Positions 47,446 to 59,909 of a stretch of 64,000 nucleotides of DNA are shown here, piece after piece. The translations under genes and the position numbers were made by a program. Origin of the DNA: Notamacropus eugenii (taxonomy: Eukaryota > Chordata > Mammalia > Diprotodontia > Macropodidae). Position 1 is the stretch's first letter. Every line of letters begins with the position of its first letter. The notes below the pieces were generated by a model. The model did not search any database. It had not been told where the DNA came from and saw nothing but the letters and a program-made list of their open reading frames with translations. The stretch spans positions 263,959,008-264,023,007 of the forward strand of contig NC_092872.1 in the NCBI RefSeq assembly GCF_028372415.1, written 5' to 3'.

Positions 47446-48319
47446 CTGCATCTTCCAAAAGTGTTTTTTTTTTTTTTTTAAGAATGGGAAATGTATATTA
47501 TTTCTTTCTCTGTGGAGATACATTCAGTCAACAATAATATGATCAGAAATACTATAAAAACATTCACTTCAAGGAATAAACTGCTAGATGCTTTCTGTGG
47601 CCTCTTCCAATTCTAAAACTCTGTGATTATGTGATTTTATCTTGACTATTCATCAGTATAAGCAAGCTATCTTTGCTACAAGAGAATGAACCAATCCAAA
47701 GAGCTTGTATAGATTATACCTATAGATAGATTCAAAATATTCCTCACCAAAATAAAAATGTGAAATTATTTTCTATTTGGTGTTGGATTATGGAAATATG
47801 AATATGAAAAGATTAATCCTGGTGGGTGATAAGGGAGAAAGAATTATAATGAGAAAATATGAATGACAAAATAATTATTTCTTGAGAACAATAACACAGA
47901 AAGACTCTAAGCCTTTAGTCATTCTGTCATCTCTGACATTTTAGTTGTCATTAGGGTTGTGATTCACATTTGTTGAGATCTTAGGGACACATGAAAACAA
48001 AAGCAATCAACAGGAATTGAGATGATTAACAGAATGTGAACCTTTTATCAGTCTACCTTGGTTACATTATAAAACTTCATGTGTAGAAAATTGGAGACAT
48101 ATGAATAAAGATGATTATTGAAGTGAAAAATATGAAAGAAAAAAATGAACATTTTGACCTCAGTATAGCTCAGAAAAATCAAGTCAGTACTGAATATCTA
48201 GCTTACTATCATATGAGAAATATATAAATCAAGGAAGTCTATGTTTTTAGTCTACAAATAGTCTATTAAAGATAATGTTGGAAAGAATGATGGATTAAAA
48301 CTAAAGGGATGTTTGGGAG
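47446..48319. other. unassigned intergenic DNA
   Basis: No gene is seen. A short SINE-like end (GGCCTCTTCCAATTCTAAAA) lies near 47600. Confidence 0.4.
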
Positions 48320-48412
48320 AAAGACATAGGGATAGACAGATAGACAGAGACATAGAGAGAAGCAGAGAGACAGAGACAGACATATACACAGAGACTGAGG
48401 GAGCGAGAGAGA
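48320..48412 (+). repeat. GA/GACA-rich repeat
   Basis: GAGAGACAGA-type units with interruptions. Confidence 0.85.
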
Positions 48413-48627
48413 ATTTCATGGCTGAATATTGAATGATGTACTTTGAAATATCACTGAAATGATGTAAAGGGATAGTAGAATTTTGGAATGGACCAATTTG
48501 TCTCACTTCCAGGGTTTTTATTCTTCTTTTTGTATGGGGCTTTTGGTTGCTTGGTGATATGACATACCTGATCTTGTTTCAGATTTGTTGTATCATATTA
48601 CTTATTCTTTCCATGAAAATGGTATAC

Positions 48628-48700
48628 ATACACATACATACACATGCACACAATATATCTATATCTATATCTATCTATACATATACACATATATCTATAT
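48628..48700 (+). repeat. compound CATA/CTATAT repeat
   Basis: ACATACACAT and ATCTATATCT blocks. Confidence 0.85.
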
Positions 48701-50264
48701 CAAATACAGAAAATATCTTATTTTGTATTGCTATTTGAAAATCTTAAGGACTTACATATCAATTATTATGAACAATGATGTGTCATTTGAAAGAAAATTA
48801 GATTGCTCATTGAGGAGGGGCCCTAAAAATGATATTATTTTGTTTCTTGGATATTTGATATGTATTTGGAAGAAGAAAGTAGAAGATTTGGAGACATCAG
48901 CACCTCTTTCCTTAGTACTTTTACATCTTTCTGGTTCTTGGCTTATCCAATGGTATCTTCAACATATAAGTATACCAATTCAGAAGAGGAGAATGTATAT
49001 CTATGTATACGTGAATGCTTAGAGACCTGATTACTTATTATTTTGTGTCTGTTTTACTTAGCAAATGTTTTGTATGGGTGTAGGCAAATAAGTATATGCA
49101 TATATACACATTAGTAAATATATATGCATATACATATATAAATTCTATAATTCCTGCATATATAATTTTTATGTATATATGAATATACATATAATTTTCC
49201 TGACAGAGATGCAGAATTTAAATAATTAGTCAGCAGCAGCTTTTGCTATTTCTTATTCCCATCTAACTCATTAGGAGTAAATCTCATCCCTTATTTAATC
49301 CTGCTCTCAACTCCATTTTATCATTTAAAATCAAAACAAAATTTAAAAAAAAATCATTCCCATTCATTGAAAATCTGAACATGGTATCTCTAGATGACCT
49401 AGAGGGAAATTCTGTCTCTGCCTTGTTGAAAGACTATGGCTCAAGTTAATTCCTCTAAAGCTAAATGTTCTCATCTATTAAAAAAAATGTAAATCTATAT
49501 AGCCCCTTCCTCAAAAGGTTATTGTGAAGTTGAAGTTAGATAGCTTATTTAAATCACTTTGTGAAACTTAAAAAAAATATGTAAATGTTATCATTAGAAA
49601 CTATATTCTTATTATGAGTGTCTTGTCACTCATTACAGGAATGCCCCACACTATTACATCCATCATCCATTACTTTCCCTTGCTTCCATCTTTGCATGTG
49701 CATGCAGATGTGCATGTGCACGGGCACACACACACACAGTCACACAAGATAGAATCCTTAAACCCAGGAGTATTTTTAAGTTATGCATATACCAATAACA
49801 TTTTATATTTCTTTAATAACTGTGAAACATCATGGAAATATTTATTTGGCAAAATCAAGATTTCAGAGGCTGTTTTCTGTTTTTGTTGTGTGCATGTATT
49901 TGTTTTCGTTTTAGTGTTAGAGGTGTTGGAACCCACAGCCCATGTTTAGAATTTGAAGTGTATATGTTCCATAATTGATCTTTTGGGATTTTCTGAAATA
50001 ATTCTCTTTGGAACATACTCCTGTCCTGAGTTTCTTCTCGGAATGTCAGCACATTTTTGTTGTTGTTGTTTTCAATTCTCAATAAAAAAGGCAAGAGATT
50101 CTCAGTTCCTTTGCAAACATTCAGGGTATTCCTCTATAAAATATGGAACAGACTTTATTTAATGCACCTTCAAACACAAAATAGAAATATCTATCATAAA
50201 CAATCAAATAATCAAAACAAACTCCTCCCCATCTTAATAGAAAACAGATAGATATAGATAAATA
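48701..50264. other. unassigned intergenic DNA with small microsatellites
   Basis: TA-rich blocks occur near 49095-49195 and a CA run near 49725-49738. The open frame at 49614-49949 covers low-complexity sequence and matches no protein I know. Confidence 0.35.
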
Positions 50265-50395
50265 GACTATATATGTGCCTCATCTGTAAAATTAGTTGGA
50301 GTATGAAATGGCAACTACTCCAGTATCCTTGTCAAGAAAATGCTACATGGGTTCGTGAAGAGTCAGAAATGTTTCAAATGACTGAATAAAAAAAT
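50265..50395 (+). repeat. 3' half of MAR1-like SINE
   Basis: CCTCATCTGTAAAATTAGTT, AATGGCAACTACTCCAGTAT, CAAGAAAATGCTACATGGGT and CGTGAAGAGTCAGAAATG match the 3' part of the SINE at 11338-11572. Confidence 0.75.
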
Positions 50396-50809
50396 ATATA
50401 CACACATGGATGTATGCATATGTACAGATGACAAGTATTAGATAGATGTCTACTTACCCCTTAACAAAAGGGTAGTCAGTAAGTTGTCATTCAGAATCCT
50501 TAAACTTTCTAATTTGATATAGATAATTGATGGATATCAATTGATTAATATATGATAAATATTAAATCTGGAAGTTTATGTTGAATGACCCTTTACTGAC
50601 CAGTCCCTTGATAAAACAATAAAAAGTCTAACCTAATTATGTGCATGATAATGATCAAGTGGATGAAAAGTCTTTTTTATTGTCAATCAACCATCTTTAT
50701 CCTCTTAGTATGGGTGCTTTTCATGGCTTTTCTCTCAGTAACTCTTGGTTATCTCATCAAAGAGGTGTAAGTTACAGCTCTGAGAAGACCTCTTCTAAAT
50801 CTACAAATA

Positions 50810-51300
50810 AACTTTTAATTTATCTCCCAACTTGTCTCATATCATTAATTCCCTGCTTAGCAACTCCTCCTGAATATTCTATAAAGACATTAAAACTCTA
50901 TATGTCTAAAATAAAGTTCACTATTTTTATCCTAACTATTATTTCTAAAGATTTTATTTCTTTTAAAGATAATACAAACCTCCCAGTCACTCAGGTTCAA
51001 AATCACCTAGTACTTTTTTAGTCATTTTCCCTCTTCACTACTAAATCCAATCAGTTCCTGAGTCTTATGAACCTTTCTTTCACTTCTTTCCACTAACAAA
51101 GTTACTGACCTATGTCAAATTCTCATCACCTTTTGACTGGACTACAGTAATGGCTTCCTAATTGATCTACCTGCTTCAATTTCCCTGTCTTTGATACAAA
51201 TTATCTCCAAGAGAACTACAAAATGAACTTACTAAAGCTCAGAGCTGATAATATCTATTCCTTGTTATTATTTTAATCAAATGTTCCTTGTTGCCTAACA
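50810..51300 (+). repeat. L2/CR1-clade LINE remnant
   Basis: 50825-50925 reads as a decayed version of the segment after the RT catalytic motif (SIKTLKLYMSKIKF near 50878, normally RHLKLNMSKTE). 51140-51240 carries GACTGGACTACAGTAATGGC and CTTCCTAATTGATCTACCTG, part of the same old family. It is strongly diverged. Confidence 0.55.
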
Positions 51301-51825
51301 GATGTAACAAAAGAAAATATCCTGGTATTTCAGTATATCAGAGATTGCCAAACATTTTATAAAGTTTATTTCTAATGTAAAAGAGTTGAACTTTATTTCT
51401 GTTTGTTCTTATTGACCAAAGAAAATAAACATCTGACCAGGTTCAATACCTCTGAAATAATAGAAAGTCACCATTAAGAGAGTATACAGTGTCAGCTGGG
51501 ACCAATCAGGAGCTCCCTATCTATTAATCAAGGGCAATCTTTGCTATTTTTGTGACATAGTACATGTGAAAGTTTGTTGTAGAAAGTGAAGAGAAAATAA
51601 GCTTCTACTCTCTCTTAATTGACCTCTACCCCTAAATAAATGTAATGGCATTCTTTCCCAGCAGCTCCCTTTTTACTCCTATCAGAATCTAGTGTCCAGT
51701 ATTCTCTGCTCCAATCCCAACTTCTGTCTCTAGAGGAAGCTCATTGTGAAAATGAATTAAAGAGAATTATGAGGAAAGGAATTTGTGGCTAGGAGAGCAA
51801 CCCATTTTAATAAATCATATATATG
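51301..51825. other. unassigned intergenic DNA
   Basis: No gene or confident repeat is seen. Confidence 0.4.
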
Positions 51826-51873
51826 TGTGCGTATATATATATGTATGTGTGTGTGTGTGTGTGTGTGTGTATA
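51826..51873 (+). repeat. (TA)n/(GT)n microsatellite
   Basis: TATATA then an uninterrupted GT run. Confidence 0.93.
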
Positions 51874-52935
51874 CACACCTGTCGATATGTCTTTCTCTCT
51901 CTCTCTTATTTTGGAGAATTCACAAGATTCTCTTTCTTATAGCTCCTGAGGCTCCACAGGGAATGGGATGAAGCATGAGGAGATTGGAGGGTAAGGGAAC
52001 AAAATAATTACTCACCAATGATTCTGTGTTCATTTTCTTTATATATCATCTCTATTATTTTTCTTCCCTCTTTTGCAGTCCCCCAATCATAAATACTAAA
52101 GTACACAAATCAAAACAATTATAATAAAATTGTTTTATCTAAGCCATCCATGGTACTAATTAAAATAGAGAGGGTAAATGAAGTTTAATGCACAGGAAAA
52201 ACATGCAATTAATTTCCATTGTCTTTGACAGACTGTGGGCAAAGAAAGCTATGTACTTCTCTTCATTTGTTCATAATTGGCTACCTGTCTACTCTCTAGG
52301 GCTTCATTATTTTCTCCAGAAACTCAGATCACTGTAAGTTCCCATCATCTCTGATACTTATATTTTATTATAACAGGTAGTGGACATGGTAACCCTCCCA
52401 GATTTTCTGTTTAAAATAAACCTATAGGAAAGCCATACCATCATTTCAGAAATTTCTCCATTAATATAGTTTAAGATCATTTAGAATCTTAGTTTTCAAT
52501 TAATTACGATATTCCAAGAACTTTATATAATCTACCACTTTTAAAAATATTTAGTCATAATTCATACCTAGATAATTAGATAAATTATCTGTGGCTTTGC
52601 TCATTCCAAATTTATATAAGTAATTAAACAAAAATAATACAGGCTCTTAGCAATACAGCTAGTAATTAAGTCAGCTGGTTCACCTTTTAACTTGGGGACA
52701 CTAAAGAAATTCATTCTGTCCCACACACCAAAAATACTCACGTAACATTTGCATATTAATTAGTCAAAGAGGTGAAATTTAACTGCAGTTTCTTGAAAAC
52801 AGCACTTACACTCATCAACACACATAAACATGCATTGACTTCAATAATTCATTAGATCATACAGGATTGAATTGCTATTAATAATAAATCCATTGGGTCA
52901 GATTATAGCCCTCAAAATTCTCATTTGTTACAGTT
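51874..52935. other. apparently unique AT-rich sequence
   Basis: No repeat or coding signal is recognised. Confidence 0.35.
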
Positions 52936-52939
52936 CTTA

Positions 52940-53150
52940 TCTAAGCAGCATAGTGCAGTGCAGTAGACAATGCTTTGTTCTTCCAATCAAGAGGTCTGAA
53001 TTCAAATTCCTCCTCAGATACTCAAATGGTGTGATACCTTGGAGAAGTTACTTAACTTCACATAGTTTCTTCATCTATGAAGCAAGATCATTCTTCCACT
53101 ACCTCATTTCGAGTATTAAAAAGGAAGTATTTTGCAACCTTTAAAGTAAC
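52940..53150 (+). repeat. CORE-SINE remnant
   Basis: AAGCAGCATAGTGCAGTGCA, GAGGTCTGAATTCAAATTCC, GATACCTTGGAGAAGTTACT and GTTTCTTCATCTATGAAGCA follow the tRNA-head-plus-CORE order. Confidence 0.7.
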
Positions 53151-53265
53151 ATGTGTTTATTATATCCCTACTATGTGGGAAACACTGTACCAGACAGTGG
53201 AAATACAAAGAAAAAAGTTCTATTTCACTGGAATTAAAGTGTCTCATATATCTGAGCTATTATTT

Positions 53266-53525
53266 GTTTCTCTCTCCACTTCCATTTCTCCCTATGATTG
53301 TCTTCTCTTCTCTCTTTCTCTCTACCCTTTCTGTATGCTTATATCTGTCTGTTTTTCACCACCTTCCCCCACTCCTCTTTTCTTGTCTTCTCTTGTCTTG
53401 TTTTGTCCTCTGCTGTCCTCTCCTCTTCTATTTTCTCTTTTGTTCTCTTCCTTCTCCCCTCCTTTTCCCCCTTTTTCTCTCCCCTCTCCCTCTTTTCCTC
53501 CTTTCCTTCTCTTTATTACCTTTCT
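53266..53525 (+). repeat. polypyrimidine (CT-rich) tract
   Basis: About 250 bases almost free of purines in long runs. The open frames across it on both strands reflect this bias and are not credible genes. Confidence 0.9.
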
Positions 53526-54340
53526 CCTCACCCTCATTGAAGCTATTCTCTCTAATGTCACCAATGACCTATTAATTGTTCAGTCTTGATTCCTTCTCTC
53601 CATACTCATCCCCTTTGATTTTCATGTACTGCATTGTCACTGTACGTGTCCGTTCTCATCCCCTTGGATTCTGTTTCAGCCCTGTGCTACATTGTTCCCT
53701 TAATGGTCTAATATCTCCAAATTGTATTTCATTGGTCCATGCTCTTCATCCCCTTCCTCTAAGTAGAGGCGTATCATACAATGATCACGTTATCTTTTTT
53801 CCCCTACATTCTTTTCACCTCAACCACTTTTCGTGATTTCAGCTATCATCTCTAAAACTTCCTAGTTTCAACCTCTGACAGATTCAACCTCTCCTCTAAG
53901 ATCTGTTCACTCTTTTCTAGCTTCCTACTGAACATTTTCATCTGGACATCACAATGGCTCCTCACAACCAATATATTTCATACGAACTTTCAACTTGGTA
54001 CTCCTCTCAAAGATTTTATTTTTGATGATGGAATGTTCTCTATAGAACAGCAATTTATTATTTCTGAGAAACAGTTGAAATTCTATTTGCTATTTCACCC
54101 CTTCCAATGAATCAACCATGTTTTCAGTTATACTTCTTTTATGTTTTGCTTCCATCCCCCCTACCCTATTCACTTTGCCAATCATCTAGTGACAGCCATG
54201 ATCTCTCTCATCTGAACTAATGTAATAGCCTTATTTATGGAGAGCATTTATAAAAGATATTCTTGTTCTCCTATAGCACCCAGCACTGTACCTAAAACAT
54301 AATACATGTATAATAAATACTTTGTCTAATAATTTAGAAC
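53526..54340 (+). repeat. L2/CR1-clade LINE remnant with 3' end
   Basis: 53542-53580 reads SNVTNDLLIVQS, close to the reverse-transcriptase block that precedes the LDLSAAFDTVDH segment in L2/CR1 elements. 53835-53860 keeps a decayed DFSYHL block. The segment ends with ACCCAGCACTGTACCTAAAA and TAATAAATACTTTGTC, a usual 3' end. No frame survives. Confidence 0.6.
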
Positions 54341-54837
54341 AATTCAAATTAGTTAACACTTGTATTCTTTTTCCTTCTTTAAAATTTTTTTATTGATGTG
54401 GCTTTCATATCATCTTCTCAAACCCAAACAGTGAAATCCAGTCAACAAATATTCATTAAACAACTTTATTTTATCAGATATGTGATAATTACAGAGAATG
54501 AAAATGTAGTTATATCCTACAACAAATAATTTTCAAAAAACACACAATGAAGAAGTCAGTTCAAGAGAATAACAAACACATAAAAATTTGATTATTCCAT
54601 GTCATCTTCCACAATAATCTCCTACCTTTGTCAAGAGAAGGAATTTCATTGACATCACTCTTTTTTTCAGAATAATTTGATCATTATAATTACGCAGTAT
54701 TCTGTATTTATGATTGTTGCTACTGTTTTTCTTGGAAATCTATTTGAAAGGAGATCCAGTGACTCAGTCTTCTGGCATTTTCACTCCCTCTAGGCCCCTC
54801 ACCACCCAATCCATACTCTCTATATATAATCTCCCCA

Positions 54838-54861
54838 ACACACATATACACACAAACACAT

Positions 54862-54891
<30 letters not shown>
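54838..54891 (+). repeat. (CA)n microsatellite
   Basis: ACACAC run with a few interruptions. Confidence 0.93.
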
Positions 54892-54894
<3 letters not shown>

Positions 54895-55444
54895 CATTTT
54901 AAGACAGAGATGTGACGCTGGCTCTCCCCCTTTTTCAGGAATTATTGATGTCTCATGCCACATATAAAAGAAACTACAAACAACTCACCATGATTTTTAA
55001 ATCCCTCAAAATCATAATTTCTAATTATTGCCTTTATTTTTAACCATCCACTTGATCCTTTGCACTTATTCTCTTCTAGAACCACCCTAAATCTTAGTTT
55101 TCCCAGTTTTACCTGATTATGTTGTCATCTTCCAAGTTATCTTGTCTAGAAAGTTGATATTTATTTTTGACTTCTCTTTCCTTTAACATCCCCTACCAAT
55201 GAACATCCCACCCCTCAAAAACTTGTTTCCTTTGCTCCACTTTATTATGTTTCAATTTAACTAGAGCACTAGCTTCATTCTCCTTTTCACTTATTTGCAT
55301 TCATTTACCATACTTCCTGTAAGGTCCAGAATCCTCCTGGCTGAGGAGCCCTGCAGCTCTCCCATAAGTGTGGGGGGAGTTTTGATACCAAGGGAAGAGG
55401 CCAAGGAGCTCCAGGTTGATTATAGAGAGTAGTTCAAGAAGTCA
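54892..55444. other. unassigned, possibly old LINE remnant
   Basis: Phrases such as CTCAAAATCATAATTTCTAA suggest an old repeat, but I cannot name it. Confidence 0.3.
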
Positions 55445-57079
55445 TTATATATTATAAATTTTTATTTATTTTTAGTTTTTAACATTCACTTTTATAAGAT
55501 TGTAAGTTCTGAATTTCCCCCCTCCCAATATTTCATTCTCCCCAAGATAATATATAATCTGAAAGAGGCTATACTTGTATAAACACATTAAATATGTTTC
55601 CACATTAGTCATTTTGTAAAGAAAAATCAGAAAGAAAGTGGAAAACCACAATAAAGAAAAAAGAGAACAAATAGTATGCTTTGATCTGTATTCAGATTTC
55701 ATAGTTCTTTGTCTGCATGTGGATAGCATTTTCCATCTTTAGTCCTGGAATTATCTTAGATCTCTGCATTGCTGAAAAGAGCTAAAACTACCAAAGTTCA
55801 TCATCACATAATATTGTTATTGTGTTTAATATTCTCCTGGTTCTGCTCACTTCACTCCACATTAGTTTATATAAGACTGTCCAGGTTTTTCTCAAATCTG
55901 CATGCTCATCATATTTTGTGGAACGATAGTATTCCATTACATTCATATATCACAGCTTGCTCCACCATTTCCCATATGATGGGGACCCCATTAATTTGCA
56001 ATTTTTGCTACCACAAAAATATCTGCTTTAAATAGTGTACCAATGGGTCCCCTTCTCCCCCCCCTTTCTTTTATAACTTTGGAATGCAGATGTAGAAATG
56101 GTATTGTTGTATCAGAGAGTATTCACAGTTTTCTAGCCCTTAAGGCACGGTTCCAAATTGTACTTCAGAGTGACTGGATCAGTTCACAACTCGATCAAAA
56201 ATGTCTTCATGTTAGGATTTTCCTGCATCTTCTCCAACATTCATCATTTTCCTATCTTGTCATGTTAACAATCTGATAGGTGTGATGTGAAACCTCAGAA
56301 TTATTTCGATTTGCATTTCGACTTTGCCTTGTGTACATAACCTATTCCAATAATCCACCAGTCTATTTTTTTAGCCTGTACCAACTGGTTTTGATGATTG
56401 CAGCATTTTAGAACAATTTTACACCTGGTAGAGGTAGGCTGCCTTCCTTTGCATTTTTCCAGTAATTCCCTTGATATTCTGGACCTTTTATTCTTAAAGA
56501 TGAATTTTATTGTTTTTTTAACTCTATCAAAAATGTTTTGGTAGTTTGATTGGGATGACACTGAATAAGTAAATTAATTGAAGCAGAACTGTCATTTTTA
56601 TCATATTAACTTGTCTTACCTAATTGATTTTTTTTCCATTTATATAGATATGACTTTACTTGTATGAAAAGTGTTTGGCAATTCTTTCACATACTTGTGG
56701 GTTTGTCTTGGCAAGTAGACTTACAAATATTTTATACAGTCTATAGTAACTAAAAATGTAATTTCTCTATGTCTTGGTATTAGACGTTGTTAGTAATGTG
56801 CAAAAATGCAGATGACGTATGTGGGTATATTTTATAAAATAAACTACAACTTTGATGAAGTTGTAAATTATTTCAATAGTTTTTTAACTGATTCTCTAGA
56901 TTTCTCTAAGTACACCATCATGTTATCAGCAAAGAGTGATAGATTTGTTTCTTCTTTGTGTCTTGTAATTTCTTCAATTTCTTTTTTTTTTTTTTTTGCT
57001 GATTGCTAAAGGCAACAGTCCTAGGATAATATTAAATGAGACTGGTCATAACAGATATGCTTGAAGAAATCACTACTTG
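55445..57079 (-). mobile_element. L1 ORF2 3' half with 3' UTR, minus strand
   Basis: On the minus strand from 57079 it reads a decayed [13 protein letters not shown] block. An A-rich ISKKKEIEE stretch follows, then the RT catalytic region (SLFADNMMVYLEK at 56940-56911, where the second Asp of ADD is Asn). The ORF2 C-terminal region (GGAATACTATCGTTCC, TGGACAGTCTTATATAAACT, TGAGCAGAACCAGGAG) and a 3' UTR ending in TAAAAATAAATAAAAATTT come next. A deletion joins two parts of ORF2 near 56330-56350. It is catalytically dead. The right end is the target of HAL1 copy 5. Confidence 0.8.
57064..57079 (+). repeat. target-site duplication, left copy, HAL1 copy 5
   Basis: AAGAAATCACTACTTG, repeated exactly at 59894-59909. 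Confidence 0.93.
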
Positions 57080-59893
57080 GGGGGGGGGGGCGGAGCCAAG
57101 ATGATGGAGTAGAAAGATGCACATGCACTAGCTCCAAACCCACAGCCCATAAAATATCTGTAAAAAAGATTCTGGAGCAACAAATTCTGGAGCAGCAGAA
57201 GCCACAGAACAATGGAGGGGACGAGATTTCTGTTCCAGAGAGACCTGATGCAAAAGGTCCGTCATGCCCTGGACCAGGAGCCCAGGCCAGCCCAGGAGCC
57301 TAGCCCAGACTTGCCGTGGCCATGCAGTGCCAAGAGGAGCAGATCCCAGCAGGCTTCAGGGATGGAATCTCCACCAGCCACGCAGGTCCTTCCACCCATA
57401 GGCCCCAAAGGTTGGTGAGAGGGTCTTCTAGGCTTGCCGAGAGGGGAATGGGGTGCACCCATAACTCAGGCCCCCTAGGGAGGCAGCAGCAGAGGTGGGA
57501 GCAGACCGTGGCTCCTCAAGCAGGCAGGAGCCCGGATCCATTGTTGAAAGTCTCTGCATAAACCCCTTGAGGGAACTGAGCCCCGTGAGGTAGCTCTGCC
57601 CCCACCTGAGCACCTGAACTTAATCTCACACTGAATAGCAGCCCTGCCCCACCAAAAGCCCTGAGGCTGGGAAGCAGCATTTGAATCTCAGACACAAAAC
57701 ACTGGCTGGGCAGATCTGCAGGCATGGTGCGGGTGGAAAGAAAACTCAGAAGGCAAGTCCCTGGCTAGGAAAATGCCCAGAAAAGGGAAAAACAATAAGA
57801 CTACAGAAGGTTACTTTCTTGGTGAACAGGTATTTCCTCCCTTCCTTTCTGATGAGGAAGAACAATGCTTACCATCAGGGAAAGACACAGAAATCAAGGC
57901 TTCTGTATCCCATCCCACTCAATGGGCTCAGGCCATGGAAGAGCTCAAAAAAGATTTTGAAAATCAAGTTAGAGAGCTGGAGGAAAAACTGGGAAGAGTA
58001 ATGAGAGAGATGCAAGAAGAGCATGAAAAACAGGTCAGCACCCTGCTAAAGGAGACCAAAAAAAAATGCTGAAGAAAATAACACCTTGAAATATAGGCTA
58101 ACTCAACTGGCAAAATAGGTTCAAAAAGACAATGAGGAGAAGAATGCTTTCAAAGGCAGAATTAGCCAAATGGAAAAGGAGGTTCAAAAGCTCACTGAAG
58201 AAAATAGTTCTTCCAAAATTAGAATGGAACAGATGGAGGCTAATGACTTTATGAGAAACCAAGAAATCACAAAACAAAACCAAAAGAATGAAAAAATAGA
58301 AGATAATGTGAAATATCTCATTGGAAAAACAACTGAACTGGAAAATAGATCCAGGAGAGACAATTTAAAAATTATGGGACTACCTGAAAGCCAGGATCAA
58401 AAAAAGAGCCTAGACATCATCTTTCATGAAATTATCAAGGAAAACTGCCCTGAGATTCTAGAACCAGAGGGCAAACTAAGTATTCAAGGAATCCACAGAT
58501 CACTACCTGAAAGAGATCCAAAAAGAGAAACTCCTAGGAACATTGTGGCCAAATTCCAGAGTTCCCTGGTCAAGGAAAAATATTGCAAGCAGCTAGAAAG
58601 AAACAGTTTAAGTATTGTGGAAATACAATCAGGATAACACAAGATCTGGCAGCTTCTACATTAAGGGATCAAAGGGCGTGGAATGTCATATTCCAGAAAT
58701 CAAAGGAATCATCTACCAAGCAAAGAATCACCAAGAATCACCTACCCAGCAAAACTGAGTATAATAATTCAGGGGAAAAAATAGTCTTTCAATGAAACAG
58801 AGGACTTTCAAGCATTCGTGATGAAAAGAGCAGAGCTGAAAAGAAAATTTGACTTTCAAACACAAGAATGAAGAGAAACATGAAAAGGTGAACAACAAAG
58901 AGAAGTCATAAGGGACTTACTAAAGTTGAACTGTTTACATTCCTACATGAAAAGACAATATTTGTAACTCTTGAAACTTTTCAGTATATGGGTAGTTGGT
59001 GGGATTACAGACACGCACATGCACATGCACATGCACACACACATAGAGACAGAGTGCACAGAGTGAATTGAAGAGGATGGGATCATATTTTAAAAAAAAC
59101 GAAATCAAGCAGTGAGAGAGAAATATATTGGGAGGAAAAAGGGAGAAATGGAATGGGGCAAATTATCTCTCATAAAAGAGGCATGCAAAAGACTTTTTAG
59201 TGGAGGGAAAAAGAGGGGAGGTGAGAGAAAAACATGAAGTTTACCCTCATCACATTCCAGTAAAGGAAGAAATAAAATGCACGCTCATTTTGGCATGAAA
59301 ACCTACCTTACAATATAGGAAAGTGGGGTATAAGGGGACAAGCAGGGTGGGGGGATGATGGAAGGGAGGGCAATGGGAGGACGGAGCAATTTGAAGTCAA
59401 CACTTGGGGAGGGACAGGATCAAAAGAGAGAATAGAAGCAATAGGGAGCAGGATAGGATGGAGGGAAATATAGTTTTTCTTACACAGCGCGACTATTGCA
59501 CAGATGACTATTATGGAAGTCATTTGCAAAACTACACAGATTTGGCCTATATTGAATTGCTTGCCTTCCAAAGGGAAGGGGTGGGGAGGGACGGAGGAAG
59601 AGAAGTTGGAACTCAAAGTTTTAGGAACAACTTTCGAGTACTGTTCTTGCTACCAAGAAATAAGAAATACAGGTAAAGGGGTATAGAAAGTTATTTGGCC
59701 CTACAGGACAAAAGAGAAGATGGAGAGAAGGGCAGAGAGGGATGATAGAAGAGAGTGCAGATTGGTGATAGGGGCAATTAGAATGCTCGGTGTTTGGGGG
59801 TTGGGGAAGGGGACAAAAGGGGAGAAAATGTGGAACCCAAAATTTTGTGAAAATGAATGTTAAAAGTTAAATAAATAAATATTTTTTTAAAAA
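57080..59893 (+). mobile_element. HAL1 copy 5, full length with perfect 16-base TSD
   Basis: A G-run and CGGAGCCAAGATGATGGAGT open the element. The 5' UTR runs to 57772, the broken ORF1 to 58871, and a 3' UTR of about 1 kb follows. The 3' UTR has a CA-type seed near 59013-59045, G-runs at 59324-59382 and ends in AAATAAATAAATATTTTTTT plus A. No ORF2 sequence is present. The perfect 16-base TSD and close match to copy 4 make it one of the younger insertions and the clearest specimen of the ORF1-only unit (about 2.81 kb). Confidence 0.95.
57773..58871 (+). pseudogene. L1-type ORF1 of HAL1 copy 5, frameshifted
   Basis: The first 99 codons are open: MPRKGKNNKTTEGYFLGEQ, DEEEQCLPSGKDTEIK and the coiled coil VRELEEKLGRVMREMQEEHE. 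A nine-A run at 58061-58069 shifts the frame. 58170-58637 is then open and holds VQKLTEENSSSKIRMEQME, NVKYLIGKTTELENRSRRDN, LKIMGLPESQDQKKSLDIIF and NIVAKFQSSLVKE. A further shift near 58580 leads to the last piece, with AARKKQFKYCGNTIRITQDL and the C-terminal domain. A small direct duplication near 58713-58742 (AGAATCACCAAGAATCACC) also disturbs the C-terminal part. Confidence 0.88.
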
Positions 59894-59909
59894 AAGAAAT
59901 CACTACTTG
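59894..59909 (+). repeat. target-site duplication, right copy, HAL1 copy 5
   Basis: AAGAAATCACTACTTG, identical to 57064-57079. Confidence 0.93.

Noticed and set aside
53077-53589. A 170-codon plus-strand open frame rich in Ser, Leu, Pro and Phe
   Set aside because: It spans a SINE end, a 250-base CT-rich tract and an L2/CR1 remnant. Its composition comes from the tract, and frames in other registers are open there too.
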